A stretch of 5,083 nt of DNA from Desulfurococcales archaeon (GTDB lineage Archaea > Thermoproteota > Thermoprotei_A > Sulfolobales > NBVN01): positions 1 through 5,083 of the forward strand of contig JAGGTW010000051.1 of NCBI GenBank assembly GCA_021163585.1. Reading direction: 5' to 3'. The position numbers and the translations under genes were made by a program. The notes beneath the pieces are model-generated. The model did no database searches. It saw only the letters and a program-made list of their open reading frames with translations, and had not been told where the DNA came from. This document shows, piece by piece, positions 4,983 to 5,083 of this stretch (its first letter is position 1; the number at the start of each line of letters is the position of its first letter).

Positions 4983-5083
4983 ATGAAGCTGAAGATTATT
5001 GGTTCGGAAAGTATGGGTGTGAGGGGTCTGTCATGCTTTATTGAAGTAGGTAATCACTCCGTACTCATAGATCCGGGTGTTGC
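4983..5083 (+). CDS. UPF0282 family metallo-beta-lactamase-fold hydrolase, N-terminal fragment
   Basis: ATG at 4983 opens a frame of 33 complete codons that runs off the window. It reads MKLKIIGSESMGVRGLSCF, then IEVGNHSVLIDPGVA. The S-E-S-x-G-V-R-S/G block followed by I-D-P-G-V-A is the characteristic beginning of the archaeal UPF0282 group of the metallo-beta-lactamase fold. The zinc-binding H-x-H-x-D-H motif should follow beyond the window edge. A GGGTG (4972-4976) just before the start is a plausible ribosome binding site. The biological substrate of UPF0282 proteins is not known to me. It is divergent from the Cys/Arg protein and NifX-like gene, with a likely common promoter region. Confidence 0.8.
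   Translation, partial: MKLKIIGSESMGVRGLSCFIEVGNHSVLIDPGV

Noticed and set aside
1..5083. CRISPR array, insertion sequence or attachment site
   Set aside because: No regularly spaced direct repeats, transposase motifs or tRNA-end duplications are visible.

Overview
The window looks like the chromosome of a hyperthermophilic archaeon of the Thermoproteota (crenarchaeal, Desulfurococcales-like). The evidence is the HerA-NurA gene pair, short TATA-type promoters close to start codons, frequent TTG/GTG starts with GGTG-type ribosome binding sites, AGG as the preferred arginine codon, and a UPF0282 metallo-hydrolase, an archaeal family. Species cannot be assigned from sequence alone.

Layout. Positions 1-164 (minus) hold the N-terminus of a major facilitator transporter, cut by the window edge. 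A 215-base gap with divergent promoters follows. Positions 380-3110 (plus) are a two-gene operon, herA then nurA, overlapping by 8 bases. HerA is a hexameric DNA-pumping ATPase and NurA is its nuclease partner; together they resect DNA ends. The usual partners mre11 and rad50 are not next to them here.

Positions 3111-4142 form a toxin-antitoxin zone on the minus strand. It contains an apparently intact vapB-vapC pair (ribbon-helix-helix antitoxin and PIN-domain ribonuclease, TTGA overlap). Beyond it, in the space before the end of nurA, lies a decayed HEPN-domain gene with a frameshift and a stop exactly around the conserved R-T-H-S segment. A perfect 9-bp hairpin separates vapC from this relic.

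Positions 4290-4909 (minus) are a second two-gene operon: a small protein with three N-terminal cysteines and an arginine-rich tail, then a NifX/NifB-C-like (dinitrogenase iron-molybdenum cofactor family) protein joined by a GTGA overlap. Divergent from it at 4983 begins a UPF0282 beta-lactamase-fold protein, truncated by the window end; the two genes seem to share a promoter region.

No CRISPR array, tRNA, rRNA, insertion sequence or clear new multi-gene system is visible. The best leads are the HEPN relic, the small Cys/Arg protein paired with the NifX-like protein, and a CxxC motif placed directly after the Walker B motif of HerA.
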